Assembly (NCBI RefSeq): GCF_003315635.1
Contig: NZ_PDCG01000001.1
Coordinates: 248,001-312,000 of the forward strand
Reading direction: 5' to 3'
Origin: Bifidobacterium aemilianum
GTDB lineage: Bacteria; Actinomycetota; Actinomycetes; Actinomycetales; Bifidobacteriaceae
Length of the DNA: 64,000 nucleotides
In this document: in pieces, positions 7,995 through 17,203 of the stretch
Numbering within the stretch: position 1 is the stretch's first letter
How the letters are laid out: each line of letters starts with the position of its first letter
Made by a program: the position numbers and the translations under genes
The notes under the pieces: model-generated
The model's database searches: none
What the model was told of the DNA's origin: nothing
The model's input: only the letters and a program-made list of their open reading frames with translations

Positions 7995-9440
7995 ATGACG
8001 AACCATCTGCGCAGCGGCATCCTATACACGGCCCTGGGCAAATACAGCAATGTCATCATCCAACTTCTGGTGAACATAGTCCTGTCACGACTGCTTTCGC
8101 CCCACGATTACGGGGTCGTGGCAGTCGCCCAGGTCTTCCTGCTGTTTTTCACCACCCTGGTCGATGCAGGACTGGGACCGGCGCTCATTCAGAACAAGAG
8201 TCTGACAGAACATGACAACCGGGTGCTGTTCCGGTACTCCATCCTCTTCTCCCTCTTGCTGTCACTGGCCTTTATGCTCCTGGGACCAGGCATAGCCCGC
8301 TTCTACGATGACGGGACTTACATCCCCTTGTCCATATCCATGGCATCGACCTTGTTCTTTCAGGGAATCAACATGGTGCCGAATGCGCTGATGAACAAGG
8401 ACAAACGCTTCAAAGAGGTCAACATGCGGCTGGTCTTCAGCAACCTCTGTGGCGGTCTCGCAGGTATCTGCGGTGCTCTGGCGGGCTGGGGAGTCTACGC
8501 GCTGGTCCTCAGTTTCACCGTTCCAGCCATCTTCGCCTTTGTCATGAACATGCTCCTCTTACGCATTGCTCCAGCTCGGCGCTTCGACCGCTCCAGCCTG
8601 TCCAAGGTGTGGAATTTTGCCAAACACCAGTTCGGCTTCAACTTCATCAACTACTTTTCACGGAACGTGGACAAGATACTGGTGGGGAAGATGATGGGAC
8701 CCACGGCTTTAGGAAACTACTCCAAGTCCTACCAACTCCTGCTCATGCCCAACCAGGTCCTGCTTGAGGTCATCAACCCGGTGCTTCTCCCTGTTCTTTC
8801 CGATTATCAAGACGATATCGTCTACATCCGGACCGTCTACTTCAAGATCGTCCATCTGCTCCTGCTCATCGGCTTCCCTCTTTCGGTCTTCATGTCCTGG
8901 GAAAGCGGGGACATCATCCGCGTCCTCTTCGGCAACCAGTGGGGTGGGGCCGTGCTACCTTTTTCCATCCTGGCGCTGACCGTCTGGATTCAGATGTCCC
9001 TTTCGTCCACCGGCGCCATCTTCCAGGCCCTTGGTCAAACCGGCTACCTCTTCTGGAATGGCTGCATCACGGCCATCGTGATGGTGTCGGGCATTGTCAT
9101 CGGCTGTCTGATGGGCTCCATAACCTCCCTTGCCCTGACCTTGTCGGTCAGTTTCCTCATCAACTTCATCATCATCTTCTTCCTGATGATATATAGGCTC
9201 CTGGAATCAACCGTGCTTGACTTCGCCCATGAATGCATCGTGAAACCCTTGGGTGCCGGCCTGCTGCTTGCAGCAACCCTGGTGCTGGTACGAGTATTGA
9301 TACCTCCGATGCCTCCCCTGGTGAGACTCCTTCTGACAGCCCTGACCTCGGTCCTGGTCCTTCTGCCGTATACCGCCATCACCGGCGAACTAAGTCTCCT
9401 GAAATCGCTCTTCTTCAGGTACAGCAAAGGAGCCCGATGA
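7995..9440 (+). CDS. Polysaccharide flippase, Wzx/MOP family
   Basis: A 481-residue integral membrane protein with about 12 hydrophobic segments and the start MTNHLRSGILYTALGKYSNV, typical of PST-type (Wzx) lipid-linked oligosaccharide flippases of the MOP superfamily. It should move undecaprenyl-linked repeat units outward across the membrane. It lies 84 bp after ugd, and its TGA overlaps the ATG of the polymerase gene (ATGA), so flipping and polymerisation are coupled. The family is firm from topology and the conserved N-terminus; the substrate cannot be read from sequence. Confidence 0.85.
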   Translation: MTNHLRSGILYTALGKYSNVIIQLLVNIVLSRLLSPHDYGVVAVAQVFLLFFTTLVDAGLGPALIQNKSLTEHDNRVLFRYSILFSLLLSLAFMLLGPGIARFYDDGTYIPLSISMASTLFFQGINMVPNALMNKDKRFKEVNMRLVFSNLCGGLAGICGALAGWGVYALVLSFTVPAIFAFVMNMLLLRIAPARRFDRSSLSKVWNFAKHQFGFNFINYFSRNVDKILVGKMMGPTALGNYSKSYQLLLMPNQVLLEVINPVLLPVLSDYQDDIVYIRTVYFKIVHLLLLIGFPLSVFMSWESGDIIRVLFGNQWGGAVLPFSILALTVWIQMSLSSTGAIFQALGQTGYLFWNGCITAIVMVSGIVIGCLMGSITSLALTLSVSFLINFIIIFFLMIYRLLESTVLDFAHECIVKPLGAGLLLAATLVLVRVLIPPMPPLVRLLLTALTSVLVLLPYTAITGELSLLKSLFFRYSKGAR

Positions 9441-10810
9441 CCATGTCCAGAAACGGGATCGACCCTGGCCCAGTTCCACCGCCACCCACCGGCAAGCGCC
9501 TCCAGACACAAGCAAGTAGGCAGCCGGCCCATGCGGCCAGGAGGGGAATCGGACGTATCCACCGCCCTAGCCTCACCAACAGCTGTTACTATCTGGCCTT
9601 GGCTTATTACACCGCTGCCACACTGCTCTCATACAGCTTCTTCATCAGCAGGCCGATCATCCATCTTCTATGTGGCGACAGCAAGCGGGTGCTTATCCTC
9701 TGCATCGTGTTGATCATCATCAATGAGTGCCTGAACGAACCGAAGTACAGTTTCCTTGGCACCCTGGTCTTCCTGCCCCTCATGCTGACATGTTCCCTGG
9801 TCACCATCAACACCGGCAACCCCATGACCCTGGCCATACTCTTCTTTGTCTATGGAGGTCGGCGTCTGAACCTGACAAGGGTGCTGGAGGTGGCCATCGC
9901 CGTCAGCCTGCTTACCGCCGCAGTCATCGTTCTCAGCTCCCAGGCCGGAATGATCACCGATTACATACAGGTCACCGATGAACGACGACGGCACTTTCTG
10001 GGCTTTCTCTATGCCCTTCATGGCCCTCAGGTCATCTTCAACTGCATGCTCTCCTACATCGTGGCCAAACAAGAGAAAATCAGGCCCCTGCCCTTACTCT
10101 CCCTGGTCCTGCTGTCACTGGGAGGTTATCTTCTGACCAATTCACGGTCACTGACCTTCATGTCCCTCCTGGCCGCTGTGATGGCGGGCCTCTATACCCT
10201 CTTCTACCGTAGGATCAGACAGTCCTCGGTCCAGTACTGGATTCATCTGATTCCCGCCATACTCACCTTCCCCATCCTGGCTGTCCTGTCTTTCTATATC
10301 CCCCTGCAGTACACGGCTGGAAACGGGATGATGGCACAACTCAACCGGGCATTAGGCTATCGTCTGTCCCTGGCCAAGGATGCCCTGCAGTCCCATGACC
10401 TGCACCTCTTTGGTGACCATATATCCTGGTCCGGCGGAGGGATAACACCCAAGGGCCAGGCCAACAACATCGCCGATTACAACTATGTGGACTCCAGCTA
10501 CATCAAGGGGGCACTTGATTATGGAATCATATTCATGGGCCTGGCTCTGGCTATATGGACTCTGCTCATGATCAGAAGCGTCAGACGCAGGCAATACATC
10601 GTGATTCCGATATTTCTGATCCTGGCCCTGCATGCCACCGCGGACGACCTTTTCCTTCGTCTATGTTTCAACAGCCTCTGGCTCTGCGCCATCTGGCTGG
10701 TCCAAGACCTGGAACGATGGTCCGGGACTGAATGGGTGGAACATAGACTGCAGCACATCCGCAGGAAACTCGGATTCATGCCTAGCCATGCCAGCAGACG
10801 CTCACTATAG
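9437..10810 (+). CDS. O-antigen/EPS polymerase-like membrane protein (Wzy)
   Basis: About 457 residues from the ATG that overlaps the flippase stop; longer upstream starts in this frame lie inside the flippase gene. A 50-residue polar N-terminus is followed by 10 or more hydrophobic segments, with a large loop around residues 310-355 (GYRLSLAKDALQSHDLHLFG) resembling the periplasmic loop of Wzy polymerases. Such proteins are hard to identify by sequence alone, but size, topology and position right after Wzx support the call. It joins repeat units into the chain on the outer face of the membrane. Confidence 0.75.
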   Translation: MTMSRNGIDPGPVPPPPTGKRLQTQASRQPAHAARRGIGRIHRPSLTNSCYYLALAYYTAATLLSYSFFISRPIIHLLCGDSKRVLILCIVLIIINECLNEPKYSFLGTLVFLPLMLTCSLVTINTGNPMTLAILFFVYGGRRLNLTRVLEVAIAVSLLTAAVIVLSSQAGMITDYIQVTDERRRHFLGFLYALHGPQVIFNCMLSYIVAKQEKIRPLPLLSLVLLSLGGYLLTNSRSLTFMSLLAAVMAGLYTLFYRRIRQSSVQYWIHLIPAILTFPILAVLSFYIPLQYTAGNGMMAQLNRALGYRLSLAKDALQSHDLHLFGDHISWSGGGITPKGQANNIADYNYVDSSYIKGALDYGIIFMGLALAIWTLLMIRSVRRRQYIVIPIFLILALHATADDLFLRLCFNSLWLCAIWLVQDLERWSGTEWVEHRLQHIRRKLGFMPSHASRRSL

Positions 10811-10845
10811 TAAGGCTGGAAAGCAAATCGGTACGCCTGCTCACT

Positions 10846-10870
10846 CCGGGAAGACTGGAAGCCTTCCCGG
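10846..10870. terminator. Hairpin between convergent EPS transcripts
   Basis: CCGGGAAG (10846-10853) pairs with CTTCCCGG (10863-10870) in the 100-bp gap between the polymerase gene and the convergent glycosyltransferase operon. No strong T run follows on either strand. Confidence 0.45.
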
Positions 10871-10912
10871 CCCCACAATCACCAAAGCTCCAACGCTCGC
10901 CTAACGACCCTG

Positions 10913-12037
10913 TCATTGGCTTGCAAAATTCCCATATTCCCTGGTCAGCAATTGGGAGCTGGCAGTGATGTCGACCCGGGCACATTGGGCGGCATGATCC
11001 CTCAGAAATGCGGAGCGGTTCCTGTTCATCTCCATCGTCGCCAACTGCTGGGCCCACCTATGGGCCGAGCCCTCCAAGGGCAGACTGGCAACCATATCGG
11101 AGAGGAAGGCCTGACCATCCACCCGGTCGGATACCAGACAAGGCAGACCGGATATCTGCGCCTCCAACAAAGTGATCGGCAATCCTTCAAAAAGGGAGGG
11201 GAAGACCAAGACATCCATGACCATATAAAGGTCTCGGGGATCCGATGATTGGCCATAGAGCATGATCCGGTCACGATGGGGACTGCGGGAGATGCGTTCA
11301 GCCAGCATCTGGCGGTCCGGCCCATCCCCGACCATGAGCAAGACGGCATCCGGCCTGTGCTGGGCCAGCTCCTCAAAAACCTCAATCAGGAAGACCTGGT
11401 TCTTCTGGGTGTTCAGACCGCCTACATGCCCCAGCACAAACCTGCCGTCAAGTCCCAGACGCGAGCGCTCCGACCGTCGTACATCACTGTCGTAGAGGAA
11501 ATGCTCTATCTGCACACCATTGGGGATCACAGTGAAGGGTCGGTCGTCAAAGAGCCATCTCCCCGCTGAATCACTACAGGCGAAGCCACTGGTATAGGCA
11601 TGGTTGAATGCCGGTTTGAGGAGAGTATGTAGGATCTTGTGGGTGCAGGTGGTGTTGTGGCTATGGGCAATACGTACGGCAATGCCATGATGCCGGGCTA
11701 TAAGCAACTCCATGGTCATGGTCCGGCTGTTGCCGTGGATATGGACCATGTCGACCTGATGCTCCTGCAGGTAAAGCCCCAGTTGCCGGTAATATGCCAG
11801 GGGATTGTGCTTGCGATTCGGCAACTGTTCGATGGGAATCCGGGCCTTCATGGCAAGGTCCGCATATTGCCGGTCGACTTCTCCGCCAACCAAGACAGTG
11901 GATCGCACCCGTTCTCGGTCCATATGCCGGCAGGATTCCATGATGAAGGAGGAGATGCCGTTGCGTTCCAGGTTGTCGGCCACCATGACCACCTCCAATG
12001 GCCTGTCCCGCTTTATCGCCCTAAGACCTCTTTGCAT
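10913..12037 (-). CDS. GT4-type glycosyltransferase
   Basis: A 374-residue GT-B enzyme. The N-terminal half has VVMVADNLERNGISSFIM, the acceptor-side fold of GT4 enzymes that handle short sugar lipids. The C-terminal half has HVGGLNTQKNQVFLIEVF and the donor-site motif FPSLFEGLPITLLEAQ, with the E-x7-E pattern of GT4. It adds one sugar to the lipid-linked repeat unit on the cytoplasmic face. Its start overlaps the end of the PssE-like gene by 25 bp. Last gene of the minus-strand EPS operon. Confidence 0.87.
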   Translation of the reverse strand: MQRGLRAIKRDRPLEVVMVADNLERNGISSFIMESCRHMDRERVRSTVLVGGEVDRQYADLAMKARIPIEQLPNRKHNPLAYYRQLGLYLQEHQVDMVHIHGNSRTMTMELLIARHHGIAVRIAHSHNTTCTHKILHTLLKPAFNHAYTSGFACSDSAGRWLFDDRPFTVIPNGVQIEHFLYDSDVRRSERSRLGLDGRFVLGHVGGLNTQKNQVFLIEVFEELAQHRPDAVLLMVGDGPDRQMLAERISRSPHRDRIMLYGQSSDPRDLYMVMDVLVFPSLFEGLPITLLEAQISGLPCLVSDRVDGQAFLSDMVASLPLEGSAHRWAQQLATMEMNRNRSAFLRDHAAQCARVDITASSQLLTREYGNFASQ

Positions 12038-12513
12038 AGCTCCTCAAATCTGCCCGTGAATTGTTCCTGATTGCTCTTGAAGTGCAAGTGCCTGGATTCG
12101 ACCAGATGGTCGAAGTTCTCAATGGCATCACCCAGGTCATCCATCTGATAGATGGGGATCATGCCGCCCATGCGCTGGTCGACCATGTTGACGAACCTGA
12201 CCTGGTGATCATTGACGTGCTCACCGAACTCAAAGCGACGGGGCACGACCAGGGGAACCTTCCCCATCTGCATGGCCGCCATGAAGCTGGCCGGCCCTCC
12301 ATGGGTGATGATGATATGTGCCCGATTCATATACCCCTGCATGGCATCAGCATCCAGAAAGTCTTCTGCCTGGCAACCCCGGGGCACCAGTGTCGAAAAA
12401 CCATATTGGACCACCAACTCCTCCTTGATGGTCTCCTGGGCCACGAGCTCGGCCACAGCTTCCATCAGTCTGTTGAAAGGCTGCTCATGAGTGCCCACCG
12501 TCACGAAAATCAT
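12013..12513 (-). CDS. Glycosyltransferase catalytic subunit, PssE/Alg13-like
   Basis: A 166-residue protein starting MIFVTVGTHEQPFNRLMEAV, the hallmark of the EpsF/PssE/Alg13 group. ITHGGPASFMAAMQMGKVP supplies the UDP-sugar binding site. It works as a two-part enzyme with the Alg14-like membrane subunit encoded just upstream. AGGAGGGGGA begins at the stop codon of that gene, so the pair is translated together. It adds the second sugar of a repeat unit (often Gal, Glc or GlcUA in related systems). Confidence 0.87.
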   Translation of the reverse strand: MIFVTVGTHEQPFNRLMEAVAELVAQETIKEELVVQYGFSTLVPRGCQAEDFLDADAMQGYMNRAHIIITHGGPASFMAAMQMGKVPLVVPRRFEFGEHVNDHQVRFVNMVDQRMGGMIPIYQMDDLGDAIENFDHLVESRHLHFKSNQEQFTGRFEELCKEVLGR

Positions 12514-12525
12514 CTGTTCCCCCTC

Positions 12526-12975
12526 CTAGAAGATTGATCCGAGATTAACGGCATTCCTATAGACCTTTGTCATCTCCTCCCACTGCACTATGAAGAGGTC
12601 GCTCACCGAGTGGACCAGTTTGCCTGTCAATGTGGGGGAATCAAAGCGGTCGAAAACCTCCAGATAGACCAACTTGGCTCCGAAGAGCTTACCCAGGTAG
12701 AAGAAAGGAACCGCCACGGCCGCCCCACTGGAAATGATGAGGTCCGGCCTTTCCCTGCGAAGGATCTTCCAGGCCAATCCGGTATTCCTCAGCAGATTCA
12801 GCAGATTGCGGTTGGTCGGGTAATAGCAATGGTAAACATGCTCCCCCTCCAATCGGCTGCGGGCATCCTCCTTGTCGAAGGTAACCCAGAAACGCTCATG
12901 TTTGCTCCAGAATGGTCTCAGCATCATCATGTGTGTCAGATGCCCACCACTGGAACCCACCAGGCAAATCTTCAT
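12526..12975 (-). CDS. Glycosyltransferase anchor subunit, PssD/Alg14-like
   Basis: About 149 residues from an ATG at 12975 (MKICLVGSSGGHLTHMMMLR), the typical start of EpsE/PssD/Alg14 proteins; codons further upstream do not look like this family. DLIISSGAAVAVPFFYLGKL and KLVYLEVFDRFDSPTLTGK are conserved. It recruits the PssE-like subunit to the membrane and binds the lipid-linked acceptor. 12 bp separate the two genes. Confidence 0.87.
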   Translation of the reverse strand: MKICLVGSSGGHLTHMMMLRPFWSKHERFWVTFDKEDARSRLEGEHVYHCYYPTNRNLLNLLRNTGLAWKILRRERPDLIISSGAAVAVPFFYLGKLFGAKLVYLEVFDRFDSPTLTGKLVHSVSDLFIVQWEEMTKVYRNAVNLGSIF

Positions 12976-13010
12976 ACCATCATCCCCCATTCCACGATTC
13001 CCATTCCTAC

Positions 13011-14018
13011 TCAACGAGTTGCCTCTATGGCGCATAGGATGGGATAAGCCAGGAACCGGCTCTTCCTCAAGATGGACACACGCCGGGAAGCCCGGCTGGC
13101 CTGGTCCACCAGCTCCGGGCACCGGCCACGCAGGCGCCGGTCAAAGGCGATGAGCTCATGCATGTGGGCCGGGGTGGGGCTCAGGTAGCAGAACCAGTGG
13201 AATTGCCCGCAGATCTCATCCACCAGCCGTTGCCCCAACACCCTTCTCTTGCCGGAATCGGAATCAGGGAGTGACTGATATGTATCCAGGAGCCTCCACA
13301 AGACACGTTCGTGCTCCCGGTAATGGGCCCTCACCCCCCGTTTGCTGATGCTCTGCCCGTCCACACCGACCCTATGGCAGTAAATGGGCTGGTGGGATAC
13401 ATACAATGTCTCCAACAACGGCAGCGGCAAGTAGACCAGTTCCACATCCGTGTAGAAGCAATGCTCACTGAGGGACTTGTCCATGGCCTGCAGGATCCGT
13501 GTCCGATAGCAGATCTCATGCATGCCCATGGCTGGGCGGAAAGTCACCTGATCGAAGGTATAGAGGCCTTCGGGATAGTCTTCCAGACAGTCCACCAGAT
13601 GCTCGCGCCGGCGGCTTTGGTCTACGTTCAGCCGAGGTGTGATGATGCAATCGGCATCACAGCTCCCCAGCATGGCGACCAAAGAGGCTAGGTGGTCGGT
13701 CTTGTACCAGTCGTCACCATCCAACTGTTTGAAATATTTTCCCCGGGCCAGGCCTATGGTCCGATTGATGACGGACCCGTAGCCACCGTTCTCCTTGTAG
13801 ACGGGATGAATGGATGGGAAGCTGGCGGCGTAGCGCTCGACCCGCGCCATCGTACCGTCCCTGCCACCATCGTCGACGACCAGAACCTCGATGTCGTCCA
13901 CCACCCGTGGATCCGTCAATGAGGCCAGGGCACTCTCTATGGTGTCCTCAACCTCATATGCCGCAACCGATACCGTCAGAAGCGGATTCTTGGTCCGTCC
14001 ATCCTCTGGCTGACTCAT
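13011..14018 (-). CDS. GT2 glycosyltransferase
   Basis: About 335 residues from MSQPEDGRTKNP. The GT-A fold is clear: LLTVSVAAYEVEDTIESALA, DIEVLVVDDGGRDGT, and the D-x-D-like QLDGDDWY metal site. ENGGYGSVINRTIGLARGKY is the usual acceptor-side helix. The second half is a specific domain of unknown acceptor. Second or third sugar transfer in EPS assembly is likely. It lies 35 bp before pssD-like in the same direction. Confidence 0.85.
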   Translation of the reverse strand: MSQPEDGRTKNPLLTVSVAAYEVEDTIESALASLTDPRVVDDIEVLVVDDGGRDGTMARVERYAASFPSIHPVYKENGGYGSVINRTIGLARGKYFKQLDGDDWYKTDHLASLVAMLGSCDADCIITPRLNVDQSRRREHLVDCLEDYPEGLYTFDQVTFRPAMGMHEICYRTRILQAMDKSLSEHCFYTDVELVYLPLPLLETLYVSHQPIYCHRVGVDGQSISKRGVRAHYREHERVLWRLLDTYQSLPDSDSGKRRVLGQRLVDEICGQFHWFCYLSPTPAHMHELIAFDRRLRGRCPELVDQASRASRRVSILRKSRFLAYPILCAIEATR

Positions 14019-14069
14019 ACATTCCCCCATCGGTTATCCTTGACTTATGGCCTACTCAGCCCTCACGCT

Positions 14070-14999
14070 TCAGACAATCCGCTTTCTGACCAGAGGCCTG
14101 AGCGTCATACGAAAGAAATCCTTGATATTCCGTTTCAAATCAAAAGGTTTCAGTCTCACCGACCTCCTGTAGTAGGCCATGGCCTGATGACCATCTCCCA
14201 GAATGCTGTAGAAGTAGGTACCCATACGGTAGAAACCGGCCGCCGCTGATGGATCGCCGTCCAGATCCTCGGCGAATTCACGGTGAATTCGTTCATAGGC
14301 ATCGGTCCTTCCTTGAGGATGGGCTGAGATCCGGTCTCCGGCGTGAAAATGATATCGGGCCAAAGGCTGAGAACAGCAGGCCGCTGAACCCCTCTTGGCC
14401 AGACGCAGGTACAGCTCCCAATCCTGAAGGGCAGGCATGGCCTCATCAAAGCCACCTACAGCCAAAAGAGCCTGTCGTCTGATCAGAGGGAAGGAGCAGG
14501 AACCGATGAAATTCTCCGACAGAAGCTGCGAAAAGATGTTCCCAGAAGGAAGGGGCCGTTCCCCCAGCAGGCTTCCCCTGCGTGAAGGCTCCTGATCATA
14601 GAGCAGCTCCGCCTCACAGTAGACCAGGTCAATCGCGTCCCCGTTTTCTGCCACCGCCACCTGAGCGCCAATCTTGTCGGGCAACCATTCATCGTCATCG
14701 TCCAGACAGGCCACATAGGTGCCTCGAGCCTGCCTGATGGCCAGATTCCTGGCCTTGCAAGCCCCTCCATTATGGTCGACCACTATATAGTTGACCGGCC
14801 GAGAGGAAGAATAGGACAGGCAGAGATGCCTTAGGGATTCGACCAGCCCGGCCTCCTCCGGGCAATCGTTGACCAGGAAGACCTCCAATTGGGGGTAGTC
14901 CTGCGCCATAATGCTGTCCAAGGCTCGGCGCACCACTGCCTCCGGCCTCCTATAGGTGGTCATAATCGCTGATACCAGCGGATGCTTCCCTTCTTCCAT
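14070..14999 (-). CDS. GT2 glycosyltransferase
   Basis: About 309 residues from an ATG at 14999 that has a GGGGG site ten bases before it; in-frame ATGs at 15020 and 15029 lack one. HPLVSAIMTTYRRPEAVVRR and EVFLVNDCPEE give the nucleotide site, and CLDDDDEWLPDKI the metal-binding D-x-D. FNEAMPALQDWELYLRL-like sequence (GGFDEAMPALQDWELYLRLA) is the conserved acceptor region with the catalytic Asp-Trp-Glu. Part of the minus-strand EPS operon, 51 bp before the next GT2. Confidence 0.85.
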   Translation of the reverse strand: MEEGKHPLVSAIMTTYRRPEAVVRRALDSIMAQDYPQLEVFLVNDCPEEAGLVESLRHLCLSYSSSRPVNYIVVDHNGGACKARNLAIRQARGTYVACLDDDDEWLPDKIGAQVAVAENGDAIDLVYCEAELLYDQEPSRRGSLLGERPLPSGNIFSQLLSENFIGSCSFPLIRRQALLAVGGFDEAMPALQDWELYLRLAKRGSAACCSQPLARYHFHAGDRISAHPQGRTDAYERIHREFAEDLDGDPSAAAGFYRMGTYFYSILGDGHQAMAYYRRSVRLKPFDLKRNIKDFFRMTLRPLVRKRIV

Positions 15000-15101
15000 A
15001 TCTGTCTCTGCCCCCTTCATTTCATGCATACGAAACTGCGCAAGACCGCAGCTTCAGCGAATCAATCCCGCCAGTATCCACAGCTCATTCGGATTGGCCG
15101 G

Positions 15102-16931
15102 TCACTTGCTTGACGCGAAACATTGATTGATAACTCCAGGCCCCGGATCCATCCACCCCATCGGGGTCTGATCAAGGGCAAGGTCCTGCTGCGCCTGTGG
15201 AGAAGTAGTGACGTCAAAGGACAGGACCACCGACTCTCCTGGGGCCAACCGGGCAACCGTGGCATAGAGGTTCTTCCCGTCCATCCGTTGTTTGCTGACA
15301 GGGTCGGCATCGCCCTTGACAGAGATGTTGGACAGTTGTCCTCCAGCCGGCGCGTAGATCAGCGTCTTCTCCACCGCCGTGCGTCTGGGCTGCCCAGCCT
15401 GCCCCTGGCCGGTCACATAGGTTGGCACCAGGTCCGCCTGCCAGTCCTTCAACGTGTTGGTCATGGTGTACTCAAAGTGATACCGCTTAGGGCCGCGCTG
15501 CTGGCAGTCACTGCTGACGATTTTTGCGGAACGGTGGACATACCAGTCCATTTTCGAGGAATTCTGCTCGGTCACGTATACGCCCACCGTGGGCTTTCTC
15601 GCATCGTCGGGAGTATGAGCGGTCAAATTCGCCTTCTCCATGACCGATTCCTCCTGCCGGTCAAACATATAGATGGCGAAGTGTCGTTGCAGTGACAAAT
15701 CTCGCCAATTCCTCAGAATCCGGCTGACCTTGCCCGCGTCCAGCCCCGAGAAGACCTGGGTCATGGACTGGCGGGCCACTTGTCCAAAATATACGTCCTG
15801 CTGCTCAGGCGTGTATTTCTTGTATATGGTGTTGAGCAGAAACTCCGCTGTGTCGATGCCCGTCAACACCTGGCCATCGGGCATGGTGACGCTGCCACTG
15901 ACCTTGATCATTTCCTGCAGGCATACCGGATCGACCAGGATGACACCGTCCAGTTGCTTCTGCTTCCCCCAAGGAGTCTTACCCCATATATTCCTCATCT
16001 GCTCAGCTGTCCGTTGGGTATCAGGAACAGCAGCAATATCCCTCACGTCCAAAGACATCTTCAGGGGACCCCATTGCGAAAAGATACGTTTCTCATCCTC
16101 GGTGGGAGCGCCCTGCCCGGCACTGATGTATTCGGTGTTGGACCGGAAGTCACCGAAACTGACCCTGCCCGTGTCGATATCGGCCGTACCGACTGCACCA
16201 ACCAGGCCTCCGGCAGAACGGGCCTCCGCAGGCGTCATGGCCACAATCGCATAAGTTCGTGGACCGGATTGGCCCAAGAGTCCCGGGAGAACCTGCAGGC
16301 CATATGCGTAATCGTCAAGAACTGTGGATACATAGTCCAGTCGTTTGGCTGCCTCCTCGTAACTCTGTCTGAACTTGCTGAGACGCGGTCGGGGCAAGGC
16401 CTTGAGGGCTCTGTTCTGTTCCTGGGTGATGGTGTTCGCCTTCGACAGCGACTTTCCCGCATCAAGCAGCGGGGTCAGATTGATCTGGCCATCAACCGTG
16501 CTCAAGGGTGCCCCCTGCAAGTGCCCTAAGGCACTGGAAAGCTCCGGCAGCGCGTCGGCCATGAGGGAATCCATGGTGGATGCCATACCCTGCATGGTAC
16601 GGACATCGTCACCCACCACCGGCACTCCGACCAAAAGCTTCCAAATAAATCCCTGGGTAATCTCCCGGGCCTGTTGGGTGTTCTGCCGCTGAGGCTCAAG
16701 TTGCCTGAGAACCTGGGACATGCCCTCAACATCGAGGCTGGAATCGATCTGGGAGATGCTGGCCATTGATATGTTGAGATCTTTTTTGACCTCCTGAACC
16801 TGCCCATAGAAGAGGGCCAGGCAAAAGGTCAGCAGAAAGAGGAATGCCATTGCTGTCCACCGGACAATGAGACGACCAATCGAACGGGTACGCCCATCCT
16901 TGTCAACACTGATAGCATCATGTCTACTCAC
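15102..16931 (-). CDS. DUF4012 membrane-anchored protein
   Basis: About 609 residues from a GTG at 16931 with GGGGGA six bases upstream; a TTG at 16943 is an alternative. One membrane segment (about residues 23-42, VRWTAMAFLFLLTFCLALFY) leaves a large extracytoplasmic domain that matches DUF4012, with the conserved stretches YAIVAMTPAEARSAGGLVGA and QLDGVILVDPVCLQEMI. DUF4012 proteins are common at the head of exopolysaccharide clusters in actinobacteria; the function is unknown, and a role in attaching or exporting polymer, related to the LytR-CpsA-Psr idea, is only inference. It is first in the minus-strand operon. Confidence 0.82.
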   Translation of the reverse strand: MSRHDAISVDKDGRTRSIGRLIVRWTAMAFLFLLTFCLALFYGQVQEVKKDLNISMASISQIDSSLDVEGMSQVLRQLEPQRQNTQQAREITQGFIWKLLVGVPVVGDDVRTMQGMASTMDSLMADALPELSSALGHLQGAPLSTVDGQINLTPLLDAGKSLSKANTITQEQNRALKALPRPRLSKFRQSYEEAAKRLDYVSTVLDDYAYGLQVLPGLLGQSGPRTYAIVAMTPAEARSAGGLVGAVGTADIDTGRVSFGDFRSNTEYISAGQGAPTEDEKRIFSQWGPLKMSLDVRDIAAVPDTQRTAEQMRNIWGKTPWGKQKQLDGVILVDPVCLQEMIKVSGSVTMPDGQVLTGIDTAEFLLNTIYKKYTPEQQDVYFGQVARQSMTQVFSGLDAGKVSRILRNWRDLSLQRHFAIYMFDRQEESVMEKANLTAHTPDDARKPTVGVYVTEQNSSKMDWYVHRSAKIVSSDCQQRGPKRYHFEYTMTNTLKDWQADLVPTYVTGQGQAGQPRRTAVEKTLIYAPAGGQLSNISVKGDADPVSKQRMDGKNLYATVARLAPGESVVLSFDVTTSPQAQQDLALDQTPMGWMDPGPGVINQCFASSK

Positions 16932-17203
16932 GGATTCCCCCAAACCCTAGTCAACCCGCTTAGCCTAGCAGGACCAGCCCACCACATCACGCCCGGGGAG
17001 TTTCATATGAACGCCTTGAAACAAGAAGACAGTCCATGCCCATACCGAAAGATCCGACACGAGCGGTGTCTTAGCGTTCGCAGGTAGCGTATACTCCTGC
17101 CCTGAGAGGGCATGGGAATTCTCGAGGGAACGCCATTCAATGGCAGTGCGCTCGGCCGGTCCCACGCCATCCTGATTGCCTATCTTGGGGGAGGTAAGGA
17201 AGG